Shown one piece after another: positions 7,601-7,905 of a stretch of 7,905 nucleotides of DNA. The number at the start of each line of letters is the position of its first letter. Positions within the stretch are counted from its first letter, which is position 1. Made by a program: the position numbers and the translations under genes. Origin of the DNA: an uncultured Oscillospiraceae bacterium (GTDB lineage: Bacteria > Bacillota > Clostridia > Oscillospirales > Oscillospiraceae); contig CAKUHX010000070.1 in assembly GCA_934659475.1 (NCBI GenBank), forward strand, positions 1 through 7,905. Direction: 5' to 3'. Under the pieces are notes generated by a model. It did not search any database, was not told the origin of the DNA, and saw only the letters and a program-made list of their open reading frames with translations.

Positions 7601-7905
7601 GGCACGCCCCGCTGTAGTCGCAGCCAAGCAGATCGGGGGGTCTCGGCAGACACGGCAACCTGATAGACATCCACCCACACGATCTTGTCCGCATTCGTGA
7701 CGGAACGCTCGACAAATACGCCATCCGGCTCATCTTCGCTACGGACCATGAGGGCGGCGGCGCCGGTGCGGGCATGGACTTCCTGAACCATCGCCGAGCC
7801 AGCCGCGCTCACCTGCCATCCGTTCTGACCCGAAAGCGCACCCGGAACGACGGCCGGAGCCTCGAAGGATTCCTCGAACGCCGACCCGTCGTCTCCGCCG
7901 ACGAA
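4644..7905 (-). CDS. Large multi-domain surface protein with TSP3-like Ca-binding repeats, PA14-like and LamG-like domains; 5' partial, one apparent frameshift
   Basis: The coding sequence enters at 7905 and ends with TAA at 4644-4646. From 7905 the sensible frame is the one with codons starting at 7905, 7902 and so on. It continues to about 7640, then the sensible frame moves on by one base at a C6 tract and stays open to the stop. Removing one C joins the halves as ...[14 protein letters not shown]. Domains in order: LamG-like (7905-7347), TSP3-like block (7331-7032), PA14-like (7025-6741), Ig/cadherin-like (6722-6450), second TSP3-like block (6449-6171), carbohydrate-binding-like beta-sandwich (6155-5751), a lone Ca loop (5750-5705), then Ig-like regions to the end (e.g. 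[20 protein letters not shown] at about 5288-5229). No enzymatic motif is visible. Such architectures belong to secreted or surface adhesive proteins. A signal peptide would be expected beyond the window. No cell-wall anchor or PEP-CTERM tail is present. Role and partnership with the downstream RHS protein are inferred. Confidence 0.9.
5705..5750 (-). other. Isolated calcium-loop remnant
   Basis: [15 protein letters not shown] carries one D-x-D-x-N-G-x-x-D loop directly after the carbohydrate-binding-like module. Unlike the two tandem blocks it stands alone. It probably marks a domain border, or a third block that has been reduced to one unit. Confidence 0.6.
5751..6155 (-). other. Carbohydrate-binding-like beta-sandwich
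   Basis: The segment holds [78 protein letters not shown] and [20 protein letters not shown], leading to a final LRFVCF strand. The order 'G-x-L-x-W / V-x-V-F/L-V-D-G / F-x-L-P-x-x-x-x-G-x-H/D-x-x-R-L-x-W-x-N' resembles carbohydrate-binding jelly rolls of the CBM6/35 kind. No binding residues can be confirmed by eye. Confidence 0.5.
6171..6449 (-). repeat. TSP type-3-like calcium-binding repeats, block 2
   Basis: Loops [60 protein letters not shown] and [17 protein letters not shown]. The unit [19 protein letters not shown] is nearly the same as [19 protein letters not shown] in block 1, and the underlying DNA shares the recurring stretch tcgccgtccgtgtc or close variants. The blocks are probably related by internal duplication. 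Confidence 0.9.
6450..6722 (-). other. Ig/cadherin-like domain between the two Ca-repeat blocks
   Basis: The segment begins [11 protein letters not shown] and shows an alternating strand pattern ([35 protein letters not shown]). The A-x-D-x-D/x-G-N-V/x-x-S-x-x-x-x-x-V ending is typical of bacterial Ig-like or cadherin-like modules. It probably acts as a structural spacer. Confidence 0.6.
6741..7025 (-). other. PA14-like domain
   Basis: Sequence features: [19 protein letters not shown], then [40 protein letters not shown] and [17 protein letters not shown]. The order 'aromatic-G-x-Y/W at start, G-x-Y-x-F strand, V-D-D, G-x-H-x-L/I-x-V, L-x-W-x-x-P-G' matches the PA14 fold found in adhesins, glycosidases and toxins, where it often binds carbohydrate. 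The calcium-dependent sugar-binding DD of some PA14 lectins may correspond to VDD, but I cannot verify this. Confidence 0.7.
7032..7331 (-). repeat. TSP type-3-like calcium-binding repeats, block 1
   Basis: The block encodes consecutive Asp-rich loops: [55 protein letters not shown] and [20 protein letters not shown]. The D-x-D-x-D-G-x-x-D spacing is that of calcium-binding loops in thrombospondin type-3 and related bacterial repeats. Such blocks are usually rigid, calcium-stabilised spacers between binding domains of secreted proteins. Confidence 0.9.
7347..7905 (-). other. LamG / concanavalin-like jelly-roll domain, 5' partial and crossing the frameshift
   Basis: After frame correction this stretch shows alternating hydrophobic strands with typical features of LamG-like folds: FEESFEAP and GQNGWQV at the start, [20 protein letters not shown] followed by GGVLVAKG, and a closing LLDDVRVTR strand. 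The W-x-x-I/L-D...W-x-L-Y-V-x-G pattern is the most telling. Likely a glycan- or protein-binding domain. Assignment is from pattern only. Confidence 0.6.
7635..7640 (-). other. C6 homopolymer at the apparent frameshift
   Basis: On the minus strand the sequence is GAGACCCCCCGATCTG. Upstream, the frame giving [16 protein letters not shown] is sensible. Downstream, the frame giving [18 protein letters not shown] is sensible. One fewer C would join them. Without correction the upstream frame ends at a stop at about 7567, after an Arg-rich, nonsense-like tail. Possible causes are an indel in the read or assembly, slipped-strand phase variation, a fixed mutation, or +1 frameshifting at CCC-C. Confidence 0.8.

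Noticed and set aside
6157..7700. Plus-strand open frames opposite the calcium-repeat blocks (258 and 259 codons), with Ser/Pro-rich repeats
   Set aside because: Their repetitiveness is the antisense reading of the Asp/Gly codons of the TSP3-like blocks.
7641..7775. ATG at 7775 as the start of the large surface protein
   Set aside because: The first roughly 46 residues from that ATG ([10 protein letters not shown]...) look like out-of-frame translation. The adjacent frame gives a sensible beta-strand pattern and is open to the window edge, so the true start lies upstream of the window.

Overview
The window holds two long coding sequences, both on the minus strand, each running off one edge. 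They are separated by only 19 bases, so this is very probably one transcription unit. Nothing is encoded convincingly on the plus strand, and no RNA gene, CRISPR array, transposase or terminator was seen.

Right part (7905 down to 4644): a large exported-type, multi-domain beta-sandwich protein whose N-terminus lies outside the window. In order it shows a LamG/jelly-roll-like domain, a block of thrombospondin-type-3-like calcium-binding repeats, a PA14-like domain, an Ig/cadherin-like domain, a second type-3 block, a carbohydrate-binding-like beta-sandwich, a single leftover calcium loop and Ig-like C-terminal domains. Its reading frame is broken by one extra base in a C6 tract at 7635-7640. 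This may be a sequencing error, a phase-variable tract or a real mutation.

Left part (4624 down to 1): the first 1,541 codons of an RHS/YD-repeat protein with a Sec signal peptide, a short Cys-rich linker, an unfamiliar N-terminal domain, about 1,000 residues of YD repeats and the RHS-associated core. The window ends just after the core, where polymorphic RHS toxins carry their variable C-terminal domain, so any toxin and immunity gene lie beyond position 1. The most striking observation is a sharp compositional break inside this gene at about 541/542. By hand count GC is about 40% over 1-540 and about 64% over 541-720, with a matching change in codon choice. The seam lies before the core, so the core and tail appear to have been acquired together.

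The coupling of Sec-exported YD-repeat proteins with proteins carrying '[13 protein letters not shown]' repeats, high GC and frequent Thr-Asn dipeptides suggests the PVC superphylum, probably Kiritimatiellota or Verrucomicrobiota. That is an inference from style, not a database match. The two proteins plausibly act together at the cell surface or outside the cell: an adhesive, calcium-stabilised partner and an RHS shell that would encapsulate or present a variable effector.
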